In this document: piece by piece, positions 1-12,583 of the stretch
Layout of the letters: each line of letters begins with the position of its first letter
How positions within the stretch are numbered: the stretch's first letter is position 1
Source: Chiridota heheva
Lineage: Eukaryota; Echinodermata; Holothuroidea; Apodida; Chiridotidae
Direction: 5' to 3'
Assembly (NCBI GenBank): GCA_020152595.1
Contig: JAIGNY010000659.1
Location: forward strand, 80,001 to 144,000
DNA: 64,000 nucleotides
Translations under genes and position numbers: made by a program
The notes under the pieces: generated by a model
What the model was told of the DNA's origin: nothing
Database searches by the model: none
What the model saw: only the letters and a program-made list of their open reading frames with translations

Positions 1-1010
1 ATAAAACTAAAATGTATCTTATTTTATTCTTCAAAGATGCGGTTGTACATTTTTTTAGCAAAAATAATAACCAAATTAAGAAAATAAAACCCACTTACAA
101 CAACCAAGTTTTTAATAAATTTCAGTTGGACATGTTTGAGTTCAATTTTGAATATAAGGATAAGCATCTATCATAAATGAATAATAAATGAATAATTTGT
201 TCTTTAAATTCCAAGGTAGAAATGTTATTTGCCTTCCGTAGTATCTAAAATAAGCATAACAATTTATAAACGAATAATTGAGAAAAAATAGGTCAACTTC
301 AAGTTTGCTCTAAGCAAACATTGATGAACAGTGCTGTAGAGAAAGAGACATTTGATTTCAACAATATGTTGTTTGCTTTTTGAAAATGCAAATGGAACGT
401 TTCATTACCTCAGAGGCATCAAAAGGAATTTTTTGACCAAGTTTCTTACATCCCAAAGCAATCTAACACAAGTTTCGTAAGTATTAAAAACTTTAATGCT
501 TCTACCATGGGAGCCGCCATTTTGATCAGCCCAGCCAGGTGTTGGAATGCCTTGTATTTCTTTATAATTGATCTCAAGTTTTCTATCTTATGCATGAAAA
601 ATTGTTTTGTTTTTTAAATAGTCAAGGACAGTTTTGTGTACACAAAAAATTATAAAAATATGCTCTTAAAACTTTGCATCATATCATTTTTAATAAAATT
701 GATAAACCTTTATGTCCCTGTTGGGGGAATTGTGCACTCATCATGCACAAAACTTCAATATAATACAAAATGGCCGCCGCATTGTGTCTATTTTAACATG
801 GATAAATTGAGATATGAATAATATTTTGATTTGCTGTTTTTGGTAATTAATTTATAGTTTAATCCTCTATCGTGTGAAATGAGGATTGTATCATTATCAG
901 ACTTTAGGCCTATGTCTCCTTTAAATTGTATATTCCGGTTCTTAGACTTTAAGAACTAACAAGAATGTACGAAACTAAGAACAGCATAGAGTATTACTAC
1001 ATTGTATGGC

Positions 1011-1547
1011 CTATAAACAATATGTAGTGTTAGGCCTATATATTATATTATAAACTTCTCCAGTTGTACGCCCTAGAAGCAAGTCATAATAAACAGTCCA
1101 AAAACAATAAAAGAGCGAGTATATCATGTACATAGTCAATATTATTGCTGATCCACAGACAAGCATTTCCCACAAATCATGGGTGAACCTGAGCGCTTCG
1201 TATGCCCCTCTCTCAAAAAAGAAAAACGTAATATAAAAAGGCCAGGAAAATATGCTAAAATGTTCAGATTTTGGGGGCAATCACCGATTTTGTTCCACGG
1301 ATACATTTGGAAACAATATTACAGGGTAATTGGAAACGATACTTTTTCGATCTTATTAAAAAAATATTTGAAATTGATATCTGAAATGGACGAAACTCGG
1401 GCCCTCCATGATACTATAAAAAATAAAATAAAAAAACCGGCGTGGGTCCTTTACCTGCAGATTGAACATGTTAAGAAGCGGTTCTCCTTCGAACCAGTCG
1501 TAGGCTGGCGGATTAATGCCAGTAAAAGGACAATCTTTAAAGTCCAT
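1011..1547 (-). CDS. Candidate two-exon gene for a 97-residue single-pass membrane protein
   Basis: I do not recognise the family. Exon 1 runs from 1547 to 1455 (31 codons) and begins at an ATG with G at -3 and G at +4. It ends CTGCAG before a GTAAAG donor. Exon 2 runs from 1211 to 1011 (66 codons plus stop) after a pyrimidine-rich tract ending in AG. Both junctions are phase 0, so the reading frame continues. Exon 1 is polar and acidic (MDFKDCPFTGINPPAYDWFE). Exon 2 begins RGAYEALRFTHDLWEML and then has a hydrophobic stretch of about 25 residues (around residues 49-73 of the protein) with many Y, F, I and L, followed by a short tail. This pattern suggests a type III or tail-proximal membrane microprotein. 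The exon 2 end is less sure because a further 3' exon cannot be excluded. It is head-on to no recognised neighbour; the upstream side is a CpG-bearing region with a GACGTCAT motif near 2022. Confidence 0.42.
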
Positions 1548-4500
1548 TGCTAAAAAAACTTCACTGAGATGAAACTTGGCCGTAAGATAAGTTTCAGATC
1601 AACTTCAAAAGAAATTGCTATCGGCTGAAGATGAATGATAAAGAATTTCGTTGTTAATTTTTCAAAGAAATGTTCGAACGTGTGCTCAGTACAAAGGCTA
1701 ACTTTGTTCTGTTTGCATTTCTTGAAATGTTGGCAAGGAAACTCAACAGCGTAAATGTGCGTGTGCGTTCTTTTCTTCTGTGCGTTGCTTCTGAAGAATC
1801 TATTTTTACTGAGGAAATATCACAAATGACCAATGAACACACAGAAAATATTTACACCACGGTACCAACCATTATTTCGTCATGTTCGTAAGCGTGCGAA
1901 GTTATATTTGAATTTTTTAAACAGATTTGCACGGTTTGGGTATCAGCGTACATAAGTTTCCGCATGCATGGAATGATGCGTTTTGCGCAATATCATCATA
2001 ACTAACAAGATGACAGGTTAAGACGTCATTCGCCCTATACTCATTCGGTATTAGGCCGAAGGCCGAGTCGAAACTCCTATACCTACAGTGTTACAAAATC
2101 GTAATACTTTTTTTAAGTCACGCACCTGTGCAATTAAGGGCAGTAAAGAGTCAAGCATTTCAAAAATACAACATACCAAAGAAATGTGTAAATTAAATAT
2201 TCTAGAAAAATTGTTGATTTAAATTCTTTTTTACAACCGATTTAATTCTATCGTTATTATTTGTGCACTTTTAGTTCAATAAACCAATAATTTGATAAGT
2301 TATTAATATAACAACTTTGATTTTGACGTCATCCATGGATCGTGTGAGAAATTTATTTTGACAAACCATGTAGGCCTACACAGTGCAGATACTTTTCGCG
2401 ATACCGGTACGGTACGATGCCAATGCGTTTATTACTCATTGTTTTACGTCTGAAAGATTAAAGCATTTTAAAGGAATTAATGCCTAACCTTATTGAAGCC
2501 ATTATGCATTACGCCTAGGTCCTACCCTACTTGGTGAAAGTCGGCCAACACCGTAGGCCTATTTAACGAATAACGTTAGCGATGGGCCGGCCCTAGCCAC
2601 CCGTACACCCCCGATTCGTAGTAATTGCAGTCTGCCTGTTTTTATTTTATAAGAGCTAGGCGTATGCAGTCAGACATCTGTGATCCTAGAGATTTACAAT
2701 GTAATATTAACTAAGGTGGATTTAGGCTTAGTTATTGAAGCCTAGTTTAGGCTCGGGATTATCGGGTATTAATATAGTATGAAAAAGGCTGAAGAATTCA
2801 AGTTGCCAACTTAAACTATTCAAATTCAGACCTAGCCGTCAGGCCTACAAAATGGCTACATTCTTGTTAGTTATGGATTGGAATCATTTAAAATCGTTTG
2901 ACCGTAATTTTTTTCACTTTAACCCGTTTCTGTATGCTGACATTGTAGGGTTGCTGTTGTTCACTGGTCTGCAGCCTCACGAACGCCACCAGTAATGTCA
3001 AAAAGTGTATTGTGGGATATGACTAATCGCTACATTCTTGCAAGACTACATGCAAGTTAGAACTTGACTAATCGTCATTATTACAAAATTTAGGCCATAA
3101 TTTGCTTCAAATTAGCTGCCCAAACTACTTAATTGCCTGGTGATTTGTTGTGTATACTGCTTGAATTTAAACAAAACTTGGCAAAGAATTCATGGATACT
3201 GGAAATGAAATAACCCATATTTGGATATTTGTAAAGGGAACATTATTTATACCAAACATAAGGTGAAGGCAAATAACTCACACACTAGCTCTATGACACA
3301 TGCAATCATTGTTACAGTTGGGCTCATTTTGTCAGGAAAAACTATTAACTCTTATTATCAGTTTATGTGGTTCAATCCAATGAATTGATAGTTTGCCATG
3401 CCCATCTCAAACCTTTTAACTTTCTGGTGTTGAAGGAAAAACATTAAACGGTTAAATAATTAAATGTGTGTAGGGTAAAAAAAGAATAATTTGTAAATAA
3501 TACAGGAAATATACATCAATTGACTTAAATAACTGGTACAGTTACATGAAATGTGTGTAAATTCAGGTTTTTAAAAACAGATGGACACATGTTATTCTAC
3601 CATGGACTTCTAAAAACCAATCCCATAAATTTTCATGTACATTTATGACAGAGGAATTGGGACTTCATTGTGGATGTAACAAATTTACAAGCTTTGACAT
3701 CACAATTTTGATTTTCTGCAATGATCACCTGTATAAATTTAAGTTTAACAACTGGTAATCAACTTTACAAAAATTCCTGACAGTTTCCTTATGAGACATC
3801 TTCAGTGGATGAACGTACTGCCATAAGTCCTCTACTTTACACTACAACTTTAGCTGAAATCAGCAAACTTTGTGAAGTGATGTTTATGTAGGTATAGATA
3901 TACCACAGTATCTTATTATTTCACAATATAAGTTTTTAAGAAAGACAGAAATCAACAAAATCTGAGGCTCTTCCTATGCAGTCTAACAACTATAGATCCC
4001 CTTGGTTGTAAAGTGTGGCCTATATTCAACTGAGTTAAGCCTAGTAAAAGACATTGTGATTTTTCATGTCTCTTTACTGCAAATAAAAGCCTGGTCTGCT
4101 GGTTTTGATGTTGAATTTCCACTTGAAGTTTGTGTCTTTTCTTGGTTAGGCAGACAAATTGTATGTATAAAAAGGGTACACTAAAATTACCAAGTCATAT
4201 TCTGATAACCTGATAATAGTACACTCCACTGTCAAGAAAAATCATTATACATGTGCCTGGAGTCAGAAAACATTTGGGCAGGGTCTTGTGTACTACAAAA
4301 TGATATACAGGTATTCAGCTCACTAATATCTGGTACAAAATTAATTTACATTGCAAAAAATATTCGTACTCTGATGTACAGTGAATGATTTTTAACAATC
4401 ATACAACATAAAAGTTGGAATACTATTGCACTGTAATAATTTGTTCATTAGATACCAAAGCAAAAACAAATGTAGACAGAACTAAAGATTGCCTATCAAT

Positions 4501-6300
4501 GAGAACTTGAGAAGAGAAATTGCATGAAGCTAAATTTTCAAGTGGAGCTTTTTTATCTTCCCAACTTGAAACTTTGAGAAACTTGCAAAAAATTGAAAGC
4601 AACTTTAATAAGTAATACACATAGAATAAAAAAATTGCAGGCTGCAATACAACATAGGGCCTATAGGCCTATTCTTAAAGAGTTTTATGATTACATTATA
4701 AGTTAAACTTTATGAATTTAGGGCTTGCAATTGTTGGTAAATGATGTTGAACAGAAAAATGTGAATGAAACTGAAAACTTAAGTTTATTAAAATAGAAAT
4801 AAAAGTAATAAGTGAGCAATTTGATCTACTGTATCTCTACCTATCTAAACAAATTGGCACTTAACTTACTTTACTACGTTTTATACACACCTACCTGCCA
4901 GTTGGTCAGTCTGTTTAGAATGTTTGATAAGTGTTTTGTTGATAACCAACTATAAAACTAATTAGACCTAGACCTATATTGATCTCATGCCCACCCCACC
5001 TTAGCTAACAATTGTAATGCTGCGTCTCAAGCATGGCCTTTTTGTCATGACATACATTTTCAAGTCAATACCATAGTAATGTACATAGCCCTAACGTTAT
5101 GCTAACAAATTGCAAGTGGTTTCTCACAATGTTGGCCTAAGCTACACTAACGTTACTGTAGCCTGGCTAGGCAACACAATGACCTATAATTACCCCGGCG
5201 ATGCTTTTTGAAAGCAATCAATCGCTACATACATGTCTGAATAAAATAAGATTTGATAAGCAACTTATTCTTCTTCCTAAATAAAACTAAAATTATTGCC
5301 CATATTTGTCGGTCAGTTAATGTTAAACTAACGGTGTACATACGGCGTTAGCTAGCTTAAGACTGTTCAACAACAACTGGCACAATTAAGATAGAACATT
5401 ATTTTAGGTTTACCGAAATTGTTCGAGACATCTACTAGTTTTAATCATTTATCCCTTATCAGAAAGGTTGTTCGCGTAGTATTTTTCTTAAAATGTACTT
5501 ATCAGTTTAGGCCTAAGTTAGTACTTGTAGGTGTGATACATGCCTGTCTACAATCTAACGCTGCGCTAAAGTATTGCCTTCCTGCATGTACTGTAAATAG
5601 AAATCGTTGGTTTTGTGCTCTTGTAAGAAATAAAATGAACGTTGATCTTGGTTAGAAAGATAAGTTATGATTAAAACTAATATAAATATAATTAATTTTT
5701 GAAATTAAAGAATTTTTATTTTTATCTTTTAGGTTAATTTTTCAGTTTGCCTATTTGTTATTGACTCCAATTTTCAATGTACCGACATATCTACTGCCCT
5801 CACTAGAAACCAGCCCTTTGGCCAATACGTAGGTATAGAGCGAATGACGTCACGCTCTCTAATAGTAGCCCTATGCGTTTGTTTACAAACATTCTGTCGT
5901 CTGTTGCTATGCTTTTCTCCGTTTTTGATTGGTTCACCATAAGCAAGTGAATTTCGGTCATGTGATATTATCTAAATCAGATTTCCGGAAATAACCGATT
6001 CTAATATGAAAAGGTCTATCATCCTGTGCACAAGTTTATGAATTTCTTGCATAGAGTTGACCCTTTTTACACCAAAAATTCGGAAAATCTACCAAAACGT
6101 AAGTTGAAATAAGTTTCTAAAGTTTATGTTTGTATGGTTATATTAGGCAAAAGTTCAGAGCGTCGTGGTTAATTTTCATGTTCTTTTGAGACCACTGCAC
6201 TGCAGGAGAGCGCTCTTATGTATTAGCGATCGTGTCTACTAGTATACACCATGTTGTCTTACACGAGTGTTCTGATGTTCTTTTTGTTCCCCTGATTATT
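1548..6300. other. Gene-poor DNA upstream of the small membrane protein candidate
   Basis: I see no supported coding exon here. Open frames are short and AT-rich. The sequence has many AGGCCTA words. A CpG-bearing stretch at 2015-2650 could be the promoter side of the minus-strand candidate gene ending at 1547. Segments near 2022-2070 and 5812-5860 resemble each other in inverted orientation. Confidence 0.4.
5925..6035 (+). promoter_or_regulatory. Promoter-like block similar to one at 52.85 kb
   Basis: The block has a reverse CCAAT box (GATTGGTTCACC), a CATGTGAT E-box-like word, an ETS-type CCGGAA and the phrase AATATGAAAAGGTCTAT. The same order of words occurs at 52853-52960. No coding exon follows convincingly here, so this may be a relic or part of a dispersed repeat. 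Confidence 0.25.
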
Positions 6301-6334
6301 TCATTGTCGAAGTGCTTTGATGTTGGTGTTGTTC

Positions 6335-6965
6335 CTAGTTCTTAGAGAATGTCACTCCTATTTAAAAAAAAAGGGTGACCACATTTTGCCCTGGAACTAT
6401 ATACCAGTGACCCTAACTAGTATTGTGTGCAATGTCGTGGAGTCCATTGTTAAGGATGTTGTTCTACATCATTTACTGATCAATGGTTTACTGATTTGTC
6501 CCAGCATGGTTTCTTACCTTAGAGGTCTTGTGTTTCTAATTTACTAGAGTTTCTAGATGATGTTACAAAATCAGATGATTCCGGTCATAATTTGGATGTT
6601 ATCTATTTAATTTAAAAAAACACATTTAATAAGGTTCCGTTATGCAAGCTCATGATGATAACAAGAGCGCTTTGGTGTGAAGGAAAATTGTGTCAGTTGG
6701 ATCAATTTTTGATTAGTTGACAGGTCACAAAGAGTTGTTGTTAATGGTGAAGTATCTCCATGGAAGAAGGTTACAAGTGGTGTTCCTCAGGGTTCTGTAT
6801 TGGCCCCGCTTCTTTTCTTAATCTTCATTAATGTTTCCCTTGGCTCCAGGATTTGCAGATTTGGTGATGACACTTAGCTGGACAGGATTGTTGATGATGT
6901 TAGGGGTCCTTCTCCATTTATCGATCCCTCTTCGTGCTGTTTAGACTGGGCCAATCTAAACAGAC
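6335..6965 (+). mobile_element. CR1-like LINE fragment, reverse transcriptase region
   Basis: This is part of a non-LTR retrotransposon polymerase on the plus strand. Around 6380-6440 the translation reads PWNY.PVTLTSIVCNVVESI, matching the RT motif that usually reads NYRPVSLTS. Around 6775-6830 another frame reads GVPQGSVLAPLLFLIF, the RT motif before the catalytic box, and FGDDT follows near 6860. The pieces lie in different frames, so the copy is old and inactive. It lacks the endonuclease and the 3' end. The CR1 assignment rests on these motifs and on the CR1-type C-terminal fragment at 46.4-47.2 kb, which may belong to a related family. Confidence 0.8.
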
Positions 6966-8050
6966 GACAATGGGGCACTTCGGTATTTATAGCAGGACCT
7001 CGGCTTCTATCTCCCCATATTTCTGATATTATATTTGTTTTGCTTTGTATAGGCATAGGGGCCTATTTTTATTCTTGCACGTTCGACTGACCCCAGTCAT
7101 AACGAGCGATAATGGGATATATTTAGATATCATCTCTTTCCGTTTCATTTTTAAAGCAATTGTTGATTGTCTAATTTTGTATACGTTAATTATTTAAAAG
7201 TCGAAATAGTGGATTCAATCTTGCAATTACATACCTTATTAATTTCGTAAGTTACATTCTGTTTTACTATTTTTGTGACATCCTATATATAAGCTTATAA
7301 GATGAATGCACTTTTGAAGCAAAAGACGTTTTTTTTCAGAAACAAGTTACTACTTATGAATAAAATATTTCTTACATTTCTTGAAAATGTTAGTCATATT
7401 CACATCCATTTAAGTGTTTTAACTGTTTAAGTTGGATTTAATTTAGAGTGTTCTTTAAATGTACGATAACATGTTTGGTAAAGCCAAATAACATGTTTGT
7501 GTTATTGAAAGCATACTGTATACATGTTACACTGTTAAAAGACATTTGCTTTACAGGTTGTGGAAAAATTACCGATTTTGAAATTTAAGTTCGCTGTATG
7601 TATTAACACATTTCAGTTTCTATGTTTTTGCAGGATTATTGACACGCTTAAACTTTGACTGTTTGAGCTAGGTCTAACACAATTGCTGTCGTTTTCATGT
7701 AGACATTCATATGATCGGGAGGACACCACCGAATGACCAATATCAATCAGTCTATTTCACATTTCTCTTCAGGACTTTGTCTTGGAATTCTACCGACCTA
7801 TCCTGATTTGACCGCCTGATATATGCTCCCTGGAAACTTATGGCTGAGCTTACTACAAAACTGGTATGATCTATGACTTCATTTTTAGCGTAGTCCAGCA
7901 TTAAAAGAATCAAAATCACTTTGGGCTGGTTTTGGATTAAGTCCAGTATCAATGAGAGCGCTTTAAGGCCTCAAAGTGTCACTTTCTAAACTGCTAAAAT
8001 GGAACTCGACAGGGCCTAGCGCCCACCACGGCATCACGGCATTGCACGTA
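6966..8050. other. Noncoding stretch
   Basis: AT-rich sequence without a supported exon or a repeat that I can name. Confidence 0.4.
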
Positions 8051-8054
8051 AAAT

Positions 8055-8620
8055 GCACATAGTACCTCCGCCAACGAAGTTGGGCTGTTGGACGGAGGTT
8101 ACGTTTTCGCCCCTGTAAATTTGTTTGTTTGTTTGTTTGTCATTAAGGTATTTGAGAACTGTTGATCGAATTCTGGTCAAAATTGTGTGTGTGTGTATAT
8201 TTATTTTTTTACTGCCTGAGGCTGTAAGGACAAAGTGTGAAAAATTTGGGACATACTGGAACAGGGGATGGGTGTAAATGGAGGAGTGGGGACATTTTAA
8301 GGTGAGTTTGTCATTTGTTTGTCGTCAAGATATCTCCAAAAGTGATAATTGGATTTTGATTAAAATTTGGAATGTGGTTTTTTTACTGCTTGGAACAGGG
8401 GAAGGCTGAAAATGGGGAATGGGAACATGTTTTTGCCTCTGTTTCTTTGTCTGTCAATCAAAATGGATTTTGACTAAATTTGGTGTGTGGTTTTGTTACT
8501 GTTTCAGGAAAAAGTGATTAAATTGGGAAATAATTGGAACAGGGAAAGGGCAGAAATTGAGGGGTGGGGATCTTTTAGGATGAGATCTGTCAAGACTAAG
8601 TTGTCAAGACTAAGTTGAAA
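8055..8620 (+). repeat. Interspersed repeat with internal degenerate units
   Basis: It opens with CCTCCGCCAACGAAGTTGG and GGAGGTTACGTTTTCGCCCC, then a (TGTT)n run. After that, three imperfect units share phrases such as TTTTTTTACTG, AACAGGGGA and GGGAACAT at roughly 120-190-base spacing. I see no coding potential. The start resembles a dispersed repeat terminus, but I cannot assign a family. Confidence 0.4.
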
Positions 8621-8979
8621 CTATCCAATGGAATGTGCTGAAAAATGACATTGCACTGTGACTGAAGATCCAAACAATCAATTAATTGTCTGAACTCAAA
8701 GAGACATACACCAGCTCTTAAAATTATTCTAGGCATGTTGGAATTGCAACAAGGGAGGGGGAGGGGGTATGCGCTATAGAGAGTGCTAATATTCTAGTTG
8801 TTGTTTTGCAAAAAAAAAATGAATTGCTTTGTCCACCTACCGCGTTTTCGTCAATCAAGCCTGCCGTGGCACTTTTCAATAGGCCACTAAATACTCAGGC
8901 CTGACCATACTTTACAGTCCTGCTCGATTAAACCCAAGGAGAGGGGGCACTTCATAACAAAAATGGTAGGGGTGTGCAG

Positions 8980-9300
8980 CCCACCAACCAAAAACACCCG
9001 CAGTATGACAGATTTTTTGGTAACTGCAGTTTGAAATTATACAATTTTGATAGCCGCAGTATGAAAGAAGTTAATTTTGATACCTGCAGTATGAGTATTC
9101 AACGAAAATATTGTAAAAATGGACAAGCAGTACAAACTTAGCACAGTAAAACCTCATTTTTGGGGACCTGCACTACGAAAATGATGGAAAAAAGGCAATT
9201 TTTTAAAACTGAAAAGTACAAATAGTACAATTTTTCATTTATATTTTTTAAAATTTATTAGTAACAAAGACACCTGCACTACGAAAAATGGTGCAAAAAT
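8980..9300. repeat. Imperfect short tandem array (CTGCAGTATGA / CTGCACTACGA words)
   Basis: Words like CCGCAGTATGA, CTGCAGTATGA and CCTGCACTACGAAAA recur at irregular spacing and are separated by AT-rich spacers containing AATTTTGATA or ATTTTT. The pattern looks like a decayed minisatellite. Confidence 0.4.
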
Positions 9301-9713
9301 GGCTCGGGCGGTACATATACCTCACATATGGAAGTGCTCCCCCCTCCCCTCTCCTTTCCTCCACCCGTCCCGATCAAACACGACAAAGGGCTGCAAGGTG
9401 TCGGCACCTCTGCATGTTTCTTGGAAGTAATCGTTCATTGAGTCATTTTCCCCTAAATAATCCTGCATTGATCAAAAGTCATGCTTAAAAATGAATCACG
9501 AAACTGGTTTAGTGTTGCCACCTAAAAATAGGCCAGATTATAGAAACAATGCATATAGTTTGCATGCATATTGCAATGCATATTCATATTATTCATCTAC
9601 ATCTCAAATTTAGGGAGGCCATAATGTTTTGCAGTTAGTAAACTAGTGTCAAGTGGTTGGAGTAAGACTGCATTATCAATTTATGTATTTCTTAGTGTTT
9701 CAATACGCCCTAA

Positions 9714-9881
9714 CAATAATAATAATAATGATGATGATGACGACGACGGCGATGGTGATGGTGGCGGTGGTGATGATGATGATGATGATGATGGTGGCGG
9801 TGGTGATGATGATGATGATGGTGGCGGTGGTGGTGGTGATGATGATGGTGGCGGTGGTAATAATGATGATGATGATGATAA
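9714..9881 (+). repeat. (GAT)n/(GGT)n microsatellite
   Basis: A compound trinucleotide repeat of about 168 bases made of AAT, GAT, GAC, GGT and GGC triplets. Open frames across it on both strands translate to poly-Asp/Gly, poly-Met/Val, poly-His and poly-Ile and are artefacts of the repeat. Confidence 0.95.
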
Positions 9882-10049
9882 TATGAAGCATGCACAATCA
9901 TTAATCTGACAAAGGAAAGGGTGGGGTGGGGTAGGACTTATACAGCAAATATATATCGTTAACTTTCGAGTTGTTTATAACTTTATTTTAGCGTTGACAT
10001 GGTTGAGCATGTTGAGTGATAAACAGTTTCTTTCCTTTCACATGGTTTT

Positions 10050-10475
10050 ACAGTATAGCGCTGGAACTTTGTTTTTCCACGGAAGCTGTAAATGGGACCC
10101 CAAAGAAGGAGAGAAACCCAAAGTAACGCCAGGGGGGATGAATATACAAGGCGTCGGATTCTATACCCTCATGGAAGAAAGTGTTCAACGCTTAGTAGGA
10201 TGGGCAACGTGTAACATAGATGGACTGGCAGCAAGTGATTTGAAAAAATAAAATCATTACACTGCAGCTTACCAAAAATGGCAAAGCAGCCAATTCGACT
10301 ACCGACAAACGCTTACGGGAAATATGTGGAAAGGAATCATCATTCTGTGCAGGATTCAACCCAGCGAGTGGTGAGCAAGTATGGTACCCGGGAGAACTGC
10401 TCGAGGATGGCAGTTTTAAGTTCAACAAAGATATGCCTACTCTGGAGCATTTGGAAGTTGTAAGATCACGGTCGC
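10050..10475 (+). pseudogene. Coding-like segment of unknown family, in two frames
   Basis: From about 10053 an open stretch follows a TTTTACAG acceptor-like sequence and contains FFHGSCKWDPKEGEKPKV, then VGFYTLMEESVQRLVG. It stops at 10248. A second frame is open from about 10251 to 10480 and contains CGKESSFCAGFNPASGEQVW and WYPGELLEDGSFKFNKDMP. The amino-acid mix is protein-like rather than random: balanced charge, a low stop rate and several Cys, Trp and Pro. No neighbouring exon or protein family is recognised. It could be a decayed exon or retrocopy of a host gene, or part of an unknown transposon. I cannot decide its origin. Confidence 0.4.
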
Positions 10476-11394
10476 TCACAAGATAAAGAAATCAAAGTGG
10501 CTCTTGAAGAAATAGAAAATTAGACATCAAAAGATGATAGTGAACAGGTGAAGGGTAGTGTTTCAAACACTTTAATATTTTTCATCAAAATCTTCTCAAA
10601 ACATTGATAAAAGAAACTAAATTTAGTTTTGAACCTGATTTTAGTTTAAACAAACAAAGCTCACAAACTCTTGTTGTTGATCTCTTGATTATCAAAGCGG
10701 AAAGCCATGTGCGGGATTAACGGGTGCATTTTTTGTTTATGGTGATTTTTTTGTATTTAAACGTAATTTTAGGATTTTTCCCCCCTCCCCTCACTTCCTG
10801 AAGGCAAATTTCATTACGTGACTCCCTGCAATTTACAAACTGTTTCAATTATACATTTTAAAGCAGTTATAAACAAAAATTCGGTTGATCGTAAGTTACT
10901 GAGATTTTTAGACAAATTTTCGAATGAGTGAACCTCCAAAATGAAAAGTAGGCCTTAAAATCCCTGCAGTCAGAAACTACAGTATATGTCGAAACTGAAG
11001 TCAGATTGTTTGAAGGGATGTTTTCATTTTCCAACTCTTGAAATTGTGTCCAGTATTGCGGGTGGCAGAGGGAGGGGGGGGGTGCGAGTTAGACACCCTC
11101 GTGTCACTGTCACGACGTCTCTGGTCATCAGCAATATTTCTGTGTTTGAATAATAATTACCCATAAGTACTTATGCCCAGTGGCATACTGGGGCAGGGGG
11201 TAATTACCAGCATTACCAAAAAAATCTAAAAAGTCGGAAAATTTGCACAATTGAAATTCAGGATTGTTTTGGTAATCCTGATGAAGCAATTAGTCTTAAG
11301 TAAAAGTTCAGTTTTATATCAGCCATCTTGGGAAAAAAGTGATCACAAAAATTCCGAAAACTGAATTTTTGAGTTAGGCCTATTTAGAGTTAAC

Positions 11395-11775
11395 AATATA
11401 ATAACAAAATATCTGACATTTTCTTCAAAATTTCCTAAACAATTTCCTCAAAATGTCCTATATTTTCCTCAAAATTTCTGAAAATTTTTCTCAAACTTTC
11501 CGAAGTTTTTCCTCAAAATATCCCACTTTTTCTTCAAACTTTCCGAAGTATTTCCTAAAATTTCCAAAATTATTCTTAAATTTCCGAAGCTTGTCCTCAA
11601 AATATCTGATTTTTTTCTTCAAAATTGTTGAAGGTTTGCCTCAAAATATTCAAACTTTTCCCTTAAAATATTTAACTTTTCCCTCAAACTCAGATTATCC
11701 GACTTAGGCCTTTAAAATTTCCTCTTAACTCTCGAACTTTTTCATCGACGTTTTTTTCTCAAAGGTTATCTGACA
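11395..11775 (+). repeat. AT-rich degenerate tandem array (TTTCCTCAAAATTTC words)
   Basis: Units of about 20-26 bases of the type TTCCTCAAAATTTCCGAA repeat with many changes. The array gives a long open frame rich in Phe, Ser, Lys and Asn (11453-11707) that is a by-product of the repeat. Confidence 0.7.
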
Positions 11776-11964
11776 GAAATATTAGACTTTTTCCGTAGAA
11801 TTTCCGGCACAGCGGGAAAAGGAAGAAAAAGTGGGAGAGATGGATGGGGGAGGAGGGGGGGGGACGCGGTGGTAGCTTGGATTCGGACTTTTTATGTCTA
11901 GCTACGACACTGCTTATGCTCCTGTAGCTATGGGCTACTCCAATACCTGCTTTCAATTAACAAA

Positions 11965-12583
11965 TTAAGGATAGTTCAGTAGTCAAGCAAGTATGAAATA
12001 TATGAAAGAGGACTTCAAAATAAACAAAATGGTGAAGAAAGCATTTAAAAATATTATTCCATTAAGCTGTTAAGGAGAAGTACAAGTTTAAAGCTTGGTA
12101 TCATTTGTGTAAAAGCGACTGAAATTAGACTACTTCTGATATCATAGGCTCAGATTTTTCAAATTCTTGATGTATTCTATCATATTTTGTCCGGCGATTT
12201 TTTGGCTTAAAAACCATGGGATATGTCAAAAAAGTATAGAAAAACTGAATCTGTAGGAAGGTTATTTTTAATATACCACCTAAAGAAAGTTCGAGGAAAA
12301 AAACTTTTAAGTAGTGAAAACATTAACTAAACTTTTTTTAGAATACATGAACAATTATTAGGAATGTGAGGATGAAGAAGTCAACTTTCCATAGTAAACA
12401 ATACACCAGTCATTTCAATACAGATAAGAGAGAACTGCAGAACTTAAACTTGAATATCTCCTTCATGAATAGCTGAACGGATTAAGGTTTTTGAAGGCTT
12501 TCTTCACCATTGTGTCTCTATTGAAGTTCTCTTTCATATAAGATGGACTTGTTTGACTCTGACTGCCTGAACTAATCCTTTAA
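11965..12583. mobile_element. TTAA-flanked fold-back MITE, whole copy (family M1)
   Basis: The element is bounded by TTAA at 11965-11968 and 12580-12583. The left end, GGATAGTTCAGTAGTCAAGC, is mirrored by a right end whose complement reads AGGATTAGTTCAGGCAGTCA. The inverted similarity extends inward: AAAGAGGACTTCAAAA and CAAAATGGTGAAGAAAGC on the left pair with CTTTCTTCACCATTGTG and GAAGTTCTCTTTCATA on the right. It is about 611 bases long and noncoding. TTAA target duplications suggest mobilisation by a piggyBac-type transposase; that is inference from the target site alone. Related copies lie at 16.26-18.16, 25.25-25.72, 55.33-55.64 and 59.89-60.31 kb. Confidence 0.75.

Noticed and set aside
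1179-1553. 124-codon plus-strand open frame
   Set aside because: It lies antisense to the two-exon candidate, has a Lys-rich composition without motifs, and includes the splice signals of the minus-strand model.
9646-9909. Open frames on both strands over the GAT/GGT repeat
   Set aside because: Poly-Asp/Gly, poly-His and poly-Ile peptides are products of the microsatellite.
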